A stretch of DNA of 64,000 nucleotides from UBA2211 sp049302755 (lineage in GTDB: Bacteria > Patescibacteriota > Minisyncoccia > Minisyncoccales > Minisyncoccaceae): positions 1 through 64,000 of the forward strand of contig JBAQMK010000004.1 in NCBI GenBank assembly GCA_049302755.1, read 5' to 3'. Positions 49,015 to 57,807 of this stretch are shown piece after piece. A model generated the notes under the pieces. That model ran no database searches. It saw only the letters and a list, made by a program, of their open reading frames with translations, and was not told the DNA's origin. Within the stretch, counting starts at the first letter, position 1; every line of letters starts with the position of its first letter. The position numbers were made by a program, and so were the translations under genes.

Positions 49015-50090
49015 CTTAATAATTGAATTGATACTCCTAATACGGCACAAACAATGCCGATAATCCAAAATCTCATCGTGATTTGATACGGCTTCCAGCC
49101 GATCGCTTCCAAGTGGTGATGAATCGGCGTCGACTGCCAAATCTTTTTACCTCTGAATTTCTTAGAAAGCAATTGAATAATAACCGAACCGGTTTCTATC
49201 ACCAAGACTCCGCAAATAATCGGCAGAACTGCCACTGAATCGGTTAAAAAAGCAATCGCCGTCATCGTCATCGCTAATCCCAAAATTCCCGTCTCGCCCA
49301 TATAAAACTTAGCGGGAGGAATATTAAACCACAAGAAAGCGAATAAAGTTCCGAGAATCACCATGCAAAAAGCTGATAAATCAATCATTCCCAAAGAAAA
49401 CGCAATCACGGCGAAAGCTCCGAAAATGGCACTGTAAACTCCGCCGGCCAATCCATCTAATCCATCAACCACTCCCGAAGCCCAAGAAGCCAGACTAACA
49501 ATAATGTATAAAAGAATAAAATAAATTCCGATATGCCAATCAAATCCGTGCGGAAAATCTCTCAATAAAGGAATATGGATGAAATCCCAGCCTAATTTGT
49601 AATACATCCAGGCTCCACCCACCAAACCGATGAGAGTCACTAACAATAATCTTGTTTTGAATTTCAATCCCCCACCGATATATTTACCCCGGCCGTAGAC
49701 AACCGAAATGTCATCAATTAATCCGATCAAAGAAGCAGTAATTAAAGCGAACAAAGGAATCCAAGTTTCTTCACGGGACAAAAAGTTAAATCTGTCTATC
49801 CACCAAATATCGGAAAATCTTCCAGCTAATAAAAGAATAAATAATAAAATTAAAACTGTTACCCAGATAATTATTCCGCCACCACGGGGAGTATTGGTTT
49901 CTTTTTCTTTATGAAAAGCTAAAAAAACCGTCGCTTCCTGTCCGTCAATTGTTTTTTCTCTGGCTTTCTTTTTCCAAAATTCTATTTTGTATAAAAATTT
50001 AATTAAAAAGCCGGCCACAATCACGGCGATAATAGAAGCTGTGAAGCCCAAGGACATTATTTTTATTGCATTGAAAGTAAATAAAGACAT
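49011..50090 (-). CDS. mraY: Phospho-MurNAc-pentapeptide translocase MraY
   Basis: 359 residues, about ten transmembrane helices. Catalytic motifs: the DD region in LIGLIDDISVVYGR, NxxD-like DGLDGLAGGVYS, GETGILGLAMTMTA and a C-terminal histidine motif TPIHHHLEAIGWKPYQI. Makes lipid I. Ends in TGA, overlapping murL; three bases after the carboxypeptidase gene. Confidence 0.95.
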   Translation of the reverse strand: MSLFTFNAIKIMSLGFTASIIAVIVAGFLIKFLYKIEFWKKKAREKTIDGQEATVFLAFHKEKETNTPRGGGIIIWVTVLILLFILLLAGRFSDIWWIDRFNFLSREETWIPLFALITASLIGLIDDISVVYGRGKYIGGGLKFKTRLLLVTLIGLVGGAWMYYKLGWDFIHIPLLRDFPHGFDWHIGIYFILLYIIVSLASWASGVVDGLDGLAGGVYSAIFGAFAVIAFSLGMIDLSAFCMVILGTLFAFLWFNIPPAKFYMGETGILGLAMTMTAIAFLTDSVAVLPIICGVLVIETGSVIIQLLSKKFRGKKIWQSTPIHHHLEAIGWKPYQITMRFWIIGIVCAVLGVSIQLLR

Positions 50091-50093
50091 AGT

Positions 50094-51044
50094 TTACCAA
50101 ATAAACGAAGCCTGGAGCCACTCTTCTAATTTTCTAGCTTCTTTAAACCTGTCATCCGCCCCGGTAATCACATTAATGATATAGCCCGAGTTAACTGACG
50201 AATAATTGTTCAGTATTAATATGATACACCCGTTAGCCTCTTTTGTATATCCGGTTTTACCCCAAAGATACCCGGTATTTTCCTTTAAAAGAATATTGGT
50301 ATTCTTCAAATTATGAACAACTCCGCTCGCACTCACAATCTTTTTTTCCGACAAAGATAATATTTGCGGGATCAAAGTGTGATTATTAAGAATATAGATG
50401 ACCAACTTCTCCAAATCTTCAACGGTTGAAACGTTTGTTTCCAATAATTCGGTCGCTGAGTCATTGGTAAAGATATCTAATCCGGTCGGATTATAAAATC
50501 GGGTATTTTCCATACCCAGTTCGGTGGCCTTTTTATTCATCTTGTAAACAAACTCTGTTCGGCCCATTTTCTCCGCCAAAGCTTCGGCTCCGTCATTACT
50601 CGATTCAATCAAGGTAACATACATTAAATCATTAACGGTTATCTTCTCGTCAGCCCTTAATCCTCCCATTGTCCCGGTCGTAGAAACAGCAGCCGAACTG
50701 ATAACAACCAAATCGTCTAGATTATAATTCTCCAAAGAAATAACCGCGGTCATTAATTTAGTTAAAGAAGCAATCGGTATCACATCACTGCTTTTCTTTT
50801 CCGCCAAAATAATTTCTTTTTCCCTATTTAAATCAACAAAGGTTGATAAAAAATTATTGGAACTCAGATACAAATCGGCAATCTGTTCTTTGCTTAACGG
50901 CCGCAACAAAGAAACATCGGTCTGTTCTAGGAAAAACAAATCAGACGTTTTATTCAAAACATCCTTAGAACATAGATTGACGATAAAAAACAATAAAAAT
51001 AGGAAAAAAAGACCCGCTAAAAAGAAAATATTTTCTCTCTTCAT
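50094..51044 (-). CDS. dacA: D-alanyl-D-alanine carboxypeptidase (peptidase S11)
   Basis: 316 residues. N-terminal anchor helix (IFFLAGLFFLFLLFFIVNLC), then the three penicillin-binding motifs: SLTKLMTAV (SxxK, ~residue 92), SSNDGAEALA (SxN, ~148) and WGKTGYTKEANGC (KTG, ~258). It trims the terminal D-Ala of murein stem peptides. Smaller than E. coli PBP5, without the C-terminal beta domain and amphipathic anchor; it is held by the N-terminal helix instead. Confidence 0.93.
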   Translation of the reverse strand: MKRENIFFLAGLFFLFLLFFIVNLCSKDVLNKTSDLFFLEQTDVSLLRPLSKEQIADLYLSSNNFLSTFVDLNREKEIILAEKKSSDVIPIASLTKLMTAVISLENYNLDDLVVISSAAVSTTGTMGGLRADEKITVNDLMYVTLIESSNDGAEALAEKMGRTEFVYKMNKKATELGMENTRFYNPTGLDIFTNDSATELLETNVSTVEDLEKLVIYILNNHTLIPQILSLSEKKIVSASGVVHNLKNTNILLKENTGYLWGKTGYTKEANGCIILILNNYSSVNSGYIINVITGADDRFKEARKLEEWLQASFIW

Positions 51045-51049
51045 ACTCT

Positions 51050-52333
51050 TTAAGGAATTAATCTTTTAACATCTCGAGGAAACAGAATGGCTTCCTTTAT
51101 ACTCTCTAAATTCAAGATTTGCTTAATGATTCTTTCCGAACCCATTCCCCAGCCACCATGCGGTGGAATCGCATATTTAAAAGTGTCAACGTAGAATTCC
51201 ATACCATTAGGCTTGATTCCTTTCTTTTTCATATTACTCAACAATTCATCGTATTTGTGTATTCTCTGTCCACCGGTAGCAATTTCAAGGCCTTTATAAA
51301 GCAAATCAAAACCGCAAGTCTCTTCCGGGTTTGTCGGATCAGGCATAGTATAAAAAGGTCGGTCGCTCCAAGGATAATGAGTAATGAAAATAAAATCTGA
51401 ATCGAATTCTTCTTTGGCATACTTTCCTGCTAACTCTTCACCTTTCGGGTCAATATCCGTTTCTTCGGAAACTTCGTGTCCGTATTTTTCTTTAATTATT
51501 TTCTTGATTTCCGAAAGCTTGATGAAAGGAATACTATCAGGAACTTTTGATAACTCAATATTGTATAAATCCAAATAAGGCTTTCCTTCTTTTTCAATTT
51601 TCGCAAACACTTGTTGCAAAACTCCGTTCAATGTTTTGGCAACCTCATAAAAGTCAGAGATGTATCCCATTTCGGCATCGAGTCCGATATATTCGTTAAC
51701 GTGCCTGGTGGTAAAATGCGGTTCGGCTCTAAAAACAGAACCGACCTCAAAAACTCTTTCCAAGACTCCGACCATAATTTGTTTGTAAAACTGAGGACTT
51801 TGCGCCAAAGTCGCTTCTTTCTCAAAATATTTTACTTTGAAGAAATTAGCACCGCCTTCGGTCGCCGTTCCCAATATCTTCGGCGTCTTAATTTCGGTAA
51901 AATCGTATTCTCTCATCACTGTTTCGTAGCTCTTTAATAAAATATCGTATAGTTTAAAAATAGCCTGAACTCTAGGATGCCTTAATGATAAGGGACGGTA
52001 ATCTAATAATGTATTTAAATTTAAATTAATATCTTCTTTGCTTAAATCAATCGGCAAATCTTCAATGTTTTCTGAAACAACTTCCAACTTCTCGCCTTTG
52101 ATTTCAAAACCGCTCTTGGCTCTCGCATCTTTTTTAACCAATCCGGTAATCACTACCGCATCTCCGTTTTTAACTTCAGTACTTTTATCAACCACGACCT
52201 GGATGGTTCCGGTATAATCCTGAACGATTAAAAAAACTATATTCCCCAAGTTTCTGATATTAAAAACCCGGCCCTTAATCACGGCTTGCTTGTCTTCGTA
52301 TTCAGATATTTTTCCAATTAAAGCTCTTTCCAT
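51050..52333 (-). CDS. aspS: Aspartyl-tRNA synthetase, archaeal-type, non-discriminating
   Basis: 427 residues, far shorter than the bacterial AspRS (~590) and without its GAD insertion. OB fold with RVFNIRNLGNIVFLIVQDYT, class II motif 2 FEVGSVFRAEPHFTTRHVNE and motif 3 GGWGMGSERIIKQIL. This is the archaeal/eukaryal-like architecture, annotated aspartate-tRNA(Asn) ligase in many bacteria. With GatCAB it can supply Asn-tRNA. Sits between the two-component sensor and the carboxypeptidase. Confidence 0.92.
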   Translation of the reverse strand: MERALIGKISEYEDKQAVIKGRVFNIRNLGNIVFLIVQDYTGTIQVVVDKSTEVKNGDAVVITGLVKKDARAKSGFEIKGEKLEVVSENIEDLPIDLSKEDINLNLNTLLDYRPLSLRHPRVQAIFKLYDILLKSYETVMREYDFTEIKTPKILGTATEGGANFFKVKYFEKEATLAQSPQFYKQIMVGVLERVFEVGSVFRAEPHFTTRHVNEYIGLDAEMGYISDFYEVAKTLNGVLQQVFAKIEKEGKPYLDLYNIELSKVPDSIPFIKLSEIKKIIKEKYGHEVSEETDIDPKGEELAGKYAKEEFDSDFIFITHYPWSDRPFYTMPDPTNPEETCGFDLLYKGLEIATGGQRIHKYDELLSNMKKKGIKPNGMEFYVDTFKYAIPPHGGWGMGSERIIKQILNLESIKEAILFPRDVKRLIP

Positions 52334-52334
52334 T

Positions 52335-53507
52335 TTATTTTCTTAATTTATCTTCTAATTCTCTTATCCTGTCTTTTAATTCAACCATTTTATTTTCTCG
52401 ATTCACGAAAATATCACTAAACTGTTCTAATTCAACTATTTTTTCCTCCAATTGCTTAGTTTTTCTTTCCAATTCCTTGGTTCGCTCGCTTACCAATTTT
52501 TCCAAACTGTCATTCAAACCTTGTAAATCGCGGGTCCTTTCTTTAACTTTTTTATCCAAGATGGTATTGGCAACTTCGCAGGCCTGTCTGGATTCTTTTA
52601 ATTGATTATTGATTTCTTCCAACTCCTTAGCTCTTTTCCCTATCTTCTCCTCAAAAACTCCTTTCTCTTCGCTTAATTGATGGGTATACTTTAAAGCCAC
52701 AAAAGAAAGAACACAGATGAGGATAAAAATAACCGACTTTTCAGGAAAGGTCACTTCCAGATCCGGAAAAACCAATAATGAAGCCAAAAGAGTTAATAAA
52801 GTTGCTACTAATATATCAGTCGTAATAATTGAAGCTAAAGGATTTTTTTCAATTAAGATATATGCCATTATAAGAGCATAGACGGGAATAGTCAAATAAA
52901 ACAAAGGATAAATATTGATTCCGTAAACTGGAAGAAAATCAATAAAAACCAAACCGAAAATAGATATTCCCAAAAGAAGATAAAGGACGGTATCTTTCTT
53001 AATGCTCTTATCAACTCTGTTTTGCCAAGCCTTAAAAAGATTATACAAAGACATAGATAACAAGGAAATTATAAAAAGAGAAAAAGCGTAATGAATAATG
53101 CTCACCATGCTCCAATCTCCCCATTTGTAAAAAAACACTCCGTCGATTACCGAATCAACATCAACCACAAAAACTAAAAACAAAGAAAACGAATAAGCAA
53201 GGAATAATTGAATCTTCTGACTGCTTATCTTGCAAAATTCAATTGTGAAGTGATACAAGAAGGTCGGAATTAAAAACACCGACAGAACCAAGAATTTATT
53301 CAATAAGACGCTCTCATTAACCGAGCCCCAAGCATGTCCCTGCCAAATAACAAAAGTTCCGAAAGCCCACAAAAATTGAGCCAGACTCATTAAAAAAAAC
53401 AATAAATTAACCTTTCCCCGATTCTTAAAAAATATAAAAGTTCCGACCAGTAAAATAAAAATACTGCTCGGGATAACTAAATAGATTGAAAACGGTGTAT
53501 CGATCAT
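52335..53507 (-). CDS. 7TM sensor-like protein with coiled coil, lacking kinase domains
   Basis: 390 residues. The N-terminus (~1-235) is a seven-helix sensor like that of the 41925 kinase (both share FxFFKNR after helix 1). Then two further hydrophobic stretches and, from ~290, a coiled coil of Glu/Lys/Leu heptads to the end. No HisKA histidine motif, N box or GxG motifs are present; the protein stops where the kinase should begin. It overlaps the upstream response regulator by four bases. Possibly a kinase-less receptor that docks another kinase. Confidence 0.8.
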   Translation of the reverse strand: MIDTPFSIYLVIPSSIFILLVGTFIFFKNRGKVNLLFFLMSLAQFLWAFGTFVIWQGHAWGSVNESVLLNKFLVLSVFLIPTFLYHFTIEFCKISSQKIQLFLAYSFSLFLVFVVDVDSVIDGVFFYKWGDWSMVSIIHYAFSLFIISLLSMSLYNLFKAWQNRVDKSIKKDTVLYLLLGISIFGLVFIDFLPVYGINIYPLFYLTIPVYALIMAYILIEKNPLASIITTDILVATLLTLLASLLVFPDLEVTFPEKSVIFILICVLSFVALKYTHQLSEEKGVFEEKIGKRAKELEEINNQLKESRQACEVANTILDKKVKERTRDLQGLNDSLEKLVSERTKELERKTKQLEEKIVELEQFSDIFVNRENKMVELKDRIRELEDKLRK

Positions 53508-53887
53508 TGATTTAATAATTCTTTAATTCTTGTCACTATTTCTTTAGGATCGTGATTTGATTTTATCAAATAATCCTTGGCTCCGTATTTAAGAGCCTCG
53601 GTTCTGGTTTGATTATCGTCAAAGTTGGAAAGAACCAAAACCGGAACTGATTTCAAGCTGTCTATCTCTTTCGCCTTAATCAAATAATTGATTCCGCTTT
53701 CTTTCGGAAGAAGCACATCTAAAACCACCAAGTCCGGGGTTTGTTTTTTAGCCAACTCAATTCCTTCGTCAACTTCAATCGCTGAAATAACTTCGAATCC
53801 TTCTTTATTCAGTTTGAACTTATACATCTCGGAAAGAATTTTCTCGTCTTCGATGATAAGAATTCTTTTTGTATTTTTATTTTCCAT
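53504..53887 (-). CDS. Response regulator, receiver domain only
   Basis: 127 residues. Acidic pair in LIIEDEKILSEMYK, phospho-Asp in TPDLVVLDVLLPKESG, Ser in VLVLSNFDDN and Lys in AKDYLIKSNHD. No output domain. Overlaps the sensor-like gene by four bases, so they are coexpressed. Confidence 0.88.
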   Translation of the reverse strand: MENKNTKRILIIEDEKILSEMYKFKLNKEGFEVISAIEVDEGIELAKKQTPDLVVLDVLLPKESGINYLIKAKEIDSLKSVPVLVLSNFDDNQTRTEALKYGAKDYLIKSNHDPKEIVTRIKELLNQ

Positions 53888-53910
53888 ATTTTTCTAAAAT
53901 AAAAAGAAGA

Positions 53911-53997
53911 TTAATCTTCTTTGCTTCCGCCTAAAACACACCATAAAACAAGTGTAATAACCGATAGAACTATAAATATTGTCCAAATTGTTTCCAT
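53911..53997 (-). CDS. Candidate single-membrane-span microprotein (~28 aa)
   Basis: A short frame beginning METIWTIFIVLSVITLVLW reads as one membrane helix and a short polar tail ending at or near a palindromic A/T-rich terminator (about 53901-53918, followed by TTTTTATTTT on the minus strand). No SD, context ATATATGG. My reading of the 3' end is uncertain by a base, so the tail may differ. It would be cotranscribed with or precede the response regulator. Weak but plausible. Confidence 0.35.
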   Translation of the reverse strand: METIWTIFIVLSVITLVLWCVLGGSKED

Positions 53998-54039
53998 ATA
54001 TATATTATACTTGATACAGCATTCTTTTCAAGAGAAAAA

Positions 54040-55326
54040 TTAATAACAGGCCCGGATATTGTCCTTGAAATCTTGACTTAAATCATAAATATCACCAGCG
54101 CCCATAAAGATTATCACTTCTCCCCCCTTGATATTGGAAAATAAATCTTCATTGGTAACATAGATCGCATTAGGGACAGCGGCTGCCAATTTAATCGAAT
54201 CAATCTTGTCTTTGAATTCTCCTCCTTCCCTTCCTGCGACATCGTAAATATCGACTAAAAACAATTTATCAATCAACTTGGTTTCAATCACTTCTTTAAA
54301 AACTTTAATAAAATCATTTAACAATAAAAATGTTCTCTGGTATTGATGAGGCTGAAAAACACAATATATTGTTTTATCCGGATATTTCTGCCTCGCTCCC
54401 TTCAGGGTTGCTAAAATCTCGGTCGGATGATGCGCATAATCATCGATTAAAACAAAATCAGGAAACTGAGTTTCTTCAAACCTTCTCCAAGAACCAATGT
54501 ATTTTGATAAAGCATTAAAAGAAACTTCATCTGGTATTTTCAATTCTCTTGCCACCTTGATTGCTGCCAAAGCATCTAAAACATTGTGATCGCCGGGAAT
54601 CTTGATTATCTCTCTTAATTTTTTAACATCTCTTTCTTCGTCTAAAGAAAATTCAACCGTTTTTTTATCTGAGCGCACTTCCGTTCCTTTTAGTTTTACC
54701 AAAACTCCGTCATTTCCCAGATGCGAAACAAAAATATTAAAAGCATCTTTGATTTTTTCAATGGTTTGATAGTAATCAAGATGGTCTTCTTCAATGTTTG
54801 TCACAACAGCAATCTTCGGCCAATAATTAAGGAATGACTCTTCGTGTTCGCAGGCTTCAATCACTAAATATTCAGACTGACCCATCCTAAAATTAGAATC
54901 TCCGAATTCTTTTAATCTGGTTCCGACAATCACGGTCGGGTCAAAACCGGCTTCGGTCAAAATCAAACCGATCATCGCGGTCGTCGTACTTTTTCCGTGA
55001 GTTCCGGAAACAGCGATGGTAAAATACTCTTTAGTTATTTCTCCTAAAGCCTGAGGATAGCTTAAAATCTTAATTCCTTTCAATTCCGCTTCAAGCAATT
55101 CAGGATTATTCTCCCTGACCGCCGGACTATGAATAACCATGTCATAATCTTTGATGTTTTCCGATACGTTAGGACCGATAACAATCTTCGCTCCTCGTTT
55201 AACAAGGTCCTCGGTGATTAAAGACGAAACAACATCGGAACCGAAAATCTCATTTCCTTTTTCTAAATAATATCGGGCAATAGCTGAAACTCCTATTCCT
55301 CCGATGCCAATAAAATGTATTTTCAT
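54040..55326 (-). CDS. murC: UDP-N-acetylmuramate-L-alanine ligase MurC
   Basis: 428 residues. Mur ligase: N-terminal FIGIGGIGVSAIARYYLEKG, ATP site VSGTHGKSTTTAMIGLI (about 108-124), VTNIEEDHLDYY and the C-terminal VLIDDYAHHPTEILATL. Adds L-Ala to UDP-MurNAc. Two bases after thpR. Slightly shorter than E. coli MurC. Confidence 0.95.
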   Translation of the reverse strand: MKIHFIGIGGIGVSAIARYYLEKGNEIFGSDVVSSLITEDLVKRGAKIVIGPNVSENIKDYDMVIHSPAVRENNPELLEAELKGIKILSYPQALGEITKEYFTIAVSGTHGKSTTTAMIGLILTEAGFDPTVIVGTRLKEFGDSNFRMGQSEYLVIEACEHEESFLNYWPKIAVVTNIEEDHLDYYQTIEKIKDAFNIFVSHLGNDGVLVKLKGTEVRSDKKTVEFSLDEERDVKKLREIIKIPGDHNVLDALAAIKVARELKIPDEVSFNALSKYIGSWRRFEETQFPDFVLIDDYAHHPTEILATLKGARQKYPDKTIYCVFQPHQYQRTFLLLNDFIKVFKEVIETKLIDKLFLVDIYDVAGREGGEFKDKIDSIKLAAAVPNAIYVTNEDLFSNIKGGEVIIFMGAGDIYDLSQDFKDNIRACY

Positions 55327-55327
55327 A

Positions 55328-55900
55328 TTATTTTAATGGAATTGATTTTAATATTGCGTAATCGGCTCCTCCCTTTCCCAAGTTGCTTTCCATGATTTCA
55401 ATTGAATTAACGGAAAAGGATAAAGAAATATCTTTAAAAATATCTGGTCTTTCTTCCGGCTCGATTCTGTTGAATTGCCACTGAATTACCTTACCCAGGG
55501 TAATGTGCGGGATAAAGCTACTGTCTGGTTTTCTAACCCCTAACATTTCTTTTTCTAAATCAGTTTGTAATTTTCCTAATGGTAAAGAATTGTCTCCCGT
55601 TGCCCATACCATTTTAGGGGCACTAGCCTTTGGTCCGTAAGAAATATCCTTTAAGTCGATTACAAAAGAACCATGATTGGCAACTATTTTTTCGATTTTC
55701 TCAATTACCGGAACTAATTCTTCTAACTCAACATAACCGATAAAAAGCAAGGTGATATGCAGATTATGCTTCTTGCTCCACTTAATCGGACAGAAATCGT
55801 TAAAATTAGTGAAAGAACGAGCAATCTCTTCCTGATATTCTACAAGCTTATTTTTGGTTTTTTCCGGCAACGCAATACTGATAAATATTCTCTTTTGCAT
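55328..55900 (-). CDS. thpR: RNA 2',3'-cyclic phosphodiesterase (LigT/ThpR)
   Basis: 190 residues. 2H phosphoesterase fold with the two HxT motifs HNLHITLLFIG (about 45-55) and FIPHITLGKV (about 128-137). Opens 2',3'-cyclic phosphates on RNA; in some bacteria ligates tRNA halves. Start MQKRIFISIALPEKTK. Cotranscribed with murC without functional link. Confidence 0.9.
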   Translation of the reverse strand: MQKRIFISIALPEKTKNKLVEYQEEIARSFTNFNDFCPIKWSKKHNLHITLLFIGYVELEELVPVIEKIEKIVANHGSFVIDLKDISYGPKASAPKMVWATGDNSLPLGKLQTDLEKEMLGVRKPDSSFIPHITLGKVIQWQFNRIEPEERPDIFKDISLSFSVNSIEIMESNLGKGGADYAILKSIPLK

Positions 55901-55943
55901 ATTTAAAGAATATCACTTTATGCATCAGCGGGCAATATATAAA

Positions 55944-55965
55944 AAAGAAACCTTATGGTTTCTTT
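55944..55965 (-). terminator. Terminator of the 55973 gene
   Basis: Nine-base-pair hairpin AAAGAAACC/GGTTTCTTT with loop of four and a T-run on the minus strand. Confidence 0.8.
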
Positions 55966-55972
55966 TATTGAT

Positions 55973-56206
55973 TCAGCAGGATGCTGACTGTTTTGTTTCC
56001 TTACTTATCCCGTTTCCGAGCAACACGATCAACCTTTCTTCCTGATCAGGAGTAGTGCAGCAAACCTCGATATTACCATGCCGATGTTTAATCTGATTCC
56101 TCCCTATTTCAATAAAAAGGTTATCTGCTTTCAGCGCGCGATACGCCCAATTCGGATATATCCGTTTTGAGAAGTTTCCTTTTTTCTTTGTTTCTCGATC
56201 TGTCAT
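55973..56206 (-). CDS. Orphan small protein (77 aa), SD-led cassette
   Basis: Unrecognised, basic N-terminus (MTDRETKKKGNFSKRIYPNW) and a beta-rich middle (NIEVCCTTPDQEERLIVLLG). AGGAG lies eight bases before the ATG at 56206; the longer frame upstream runs through the promoter and is hydrophobic A/T-rich junk. Own promoter (56253-56281) and terminator. Confidence 0.6.
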   Translation of the reverse strand: MTDRETKKKGNFSKRIYPNWAYRALKADNLFIEIGRNQIKHRHGNIEVCCTTPDQEERLIVLLGNGISKETKQSASC

Positions 56207-56252
56207 CAGATGATCTCCTAATAAATTATTAAAATACTGTTTTGATATAATT

Positions 56253-56281
56253 ATGATATATAAATTAAGATTCTTTGTCAA
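56253..56281 (-). promoter_or_regulatory. Promoter of the 55973 gene
   Basis: Minus strand: TTGACA, 17 bp, TATCAT. It is divergent from the PHP gene at 56309. Confidence 0.7.
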
Positions 56282-56308
56282 AATAATCATATTGTGTATA
56301 ATTAAAAC

Positions 56309-56959
56309 ATGAAAATAGATTTGCACTGCCATACTAAATATTCCTACGATGCTTCTTCGGATATAGAAAAGATAATCACTTACGCTAAAAACGTTGGTTT
56401 AGACGGAATAGCCATTACTGACCACGAAAACACTAAAGGCTGGACAGAAGCTATTGAATTAGGAAAAAAACATAATTTTCTGATTATTCTTGGAGAAGAA
56501 ATAAAAACAACCAAAGGAGATGTTTTGGGACTGTTTTTGAAACAACAAATTGACGGATACAAAAAAGACCCCCGCTGGGTTATGGAAGAGATAAAAAAAC
56601 AAGGAGGATTAGTAATTATCCCCCATCCTTTTCACGGAGCCGAAGGATTCAGAGATGACATCACTAAATATCTTGATTTGGTTGATGCGCTCGAAGTCTT
56701 CAACGGCAGAAAACCGGGAAAAAATCATGATGATAAAGCAATGGAATTCGCCAAACAACATAATTTGGGGATGACAGCTGGAGGCGATTCTCATTATTAC
56801 AAAGGAATTGGATACACATATACCGAATTTGTCGGAAACACAATAGAAGAATTAAAACAAGCTATTTTAAACAAACAAACAAAAATCAATGGGAAAAAAG
56901 CTCCATTGATTTATATCGTAACTCCACTATTAGCTAAAATAAAGCTACTTAAAAATTAG
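56309..56959 (+). CDS. PHP-domain metal-dependent phosphoesterase
   Basis: 216 residues. Metal ligands: DLHCHTKYSYDAS at the N-terminus, ITDHENTKGW, ILGEEIKTTKGD, IPHPFH and AGGDSHYYKG. PHP proteins of this size (COG0613-type) hydrolyse phosphoesters such as nucleotides, pAp or RNA 5' ends; the substrate is not predictable here. Monocistronic plus-strand gene, no SD, with a short leader; shares its 3' hairpin with the facing HAD gene. Confidence 0.88.
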   Translation: MKIDLHCHTKYSYDASSDIEKIITYAKNVGLDGIAITDHENTKGWTEAIELGKKHNFLIILGEEIKTTKGDVLGLFLKQQIDGYKKDPRWVMEEIKKQGGLVIIPHPFHGAEGFRDDITKYLDLVDALEVFNGRKPGKNHDDKAMEFAKQHNLGMTAGGDSHYYKGIGYTYTEFVGNTIEELKQAILNKQTKINGKKAPLIYIVTPLLAKIKLLKN

Positions 56960-56972
56960 TTTAAATAAAAAA

Positions 56973-56996
56973 GGTGTAAGAATTTAATCCTACACC
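56973..56996 (-). terminator. Bidirectional hairpin between the PHP and HAD genes
   Basis: GGTGTAGGA/TTCTTACACC-type stem of nine pairs with one G-U. TTTTTT follows on the minus strand, making it the HAD gene terminator, whose TAG stop lies inside the stem. Confidence 0.75.
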
Positions 56997-57688
56997 ATAA
57001 GTCCGATCTTGCCGAAGCAGTATTCTGCCCACACAAGACAGACCGGTTTTCGAGAAACGATTGCCGCTCCGCTATCCAAGAAGATAGCATTTTTGTCCGT
57101 CGGAACATTCACTCCGAAGGTCATATCCGCAGGAAGACTCATGTCTCCGTAAGAATCACTCACGAAAACGATGACCGCTCCCGGAATATTCTCCTTAATC
57201 TTGGAGATATGGTCAATCTTTGACCCACTTTCCCGACCAAGAACCATATAGACATCATTTCCGGTTTTCTTCACCCACTCGTTAATGATACTTTCTTCGG
57301 TGGAAGAAGAAATGACCTGAATGATGTTCGGATGATTCCGAAGCCTTTTGATAACCTTTGCTACCTGGGGGAACTCTTTCGGATTCTTGTAGACATAGGT
57401 CATCTTTCTTTCATGATATTCCTTAATACAAGCCTCTCTTTGAAGAGACGTTGATTTAGGAAATATCTTTTCCAGTTGGCAGTCGAAAGGAATGCCGGCT
57501 GTGTTCAGATACTCTTCTCTTGCTTCAGGAATACTCATTCCAAAGTGCGTGTTAATACATGCTCCCGCAAGATCAGCGTGAGCCGGCATAGTATCCGCAA
57601 CGGTACCATCATAGTCGTACATTACAACCACTTTGGTTATCGGTCTTACCCTGAAGATTTTTTTCTGAATAACAATACAGTCTTTCAC
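56990..57688 (-). CDS. HAD-family hydrolase, SD-led cassette
   Basis: 232 residues. HAD motif I YDYDGTVADTMPAHADLAG (catalytic Asp ~24), motif II in VISSSTEESI, motif III Lys in GSKIDHISKI and motif IV FVSDSYGDMSL. Cap domain of C1 type between motifs I and II. Substrate unknown. The GTG at 57688 is the start, with AAGGCG six bases upstream. Unlike other recognised enzymes of the window it has the promoter-hairpin-SD layout of the orphan genes (57711-57762). Confidence 0.82.
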   Translation of the reverse strand: MKDCIVIQKKIFRVRPITKVVVMYDYDGTVADTMPAHADLAGACINTHFGMSIPEAREEYLNTAGIPFDCQLEKIFPKSTSLQREACIKEYHERKMTYVYKNPKEFPQVAKVIKRLRNHPNIIQVISSSTEESIINEWVKKTGNDVYMVLGRESGSKIDHISKIKENIPGAVIVFVSDSYGDMSLPADMTFGVNVPTDKNAIFLDSGAAIVSRKPVCLVWAEYCFGKIGLMV

Positions 57689-57710
57689 TTCTTCGCCTTC
57701 TTAAGTTTTT

Positions 57711-57762
57711 CACATAATAAATGTGCTACGTATACTATAATTAATTTAAATCATTTTGTCAA
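57711..57762 (-). promoter_or_regulatory. Promoter and 5'-terminal hairpin of the HAD gene
   Basis: Minus strand: TTGACA (57757-57762), 17 bp, TATAGT (57734-57739), then CACAT/ATGTG hairpin (57711-57725) at about the RNA 5' end. Confidence 0.75.
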
Positions 57763-57772
57763 TATAACAAAA

Positions 57773-57791
57773 CACCCCCTTTCGAGGGTGC
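57773..57791 (-). terminator. Terminator of the ino1-padR-PIPS operon
   Basis: CACCC/GGGTG hairpin with T-runs on both sides; on the minus strand TTTTGTT follows. Confidence 0.7.
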
Positions 57792-57807
57792 TTTTTTTAC
57801 TTTTTTA

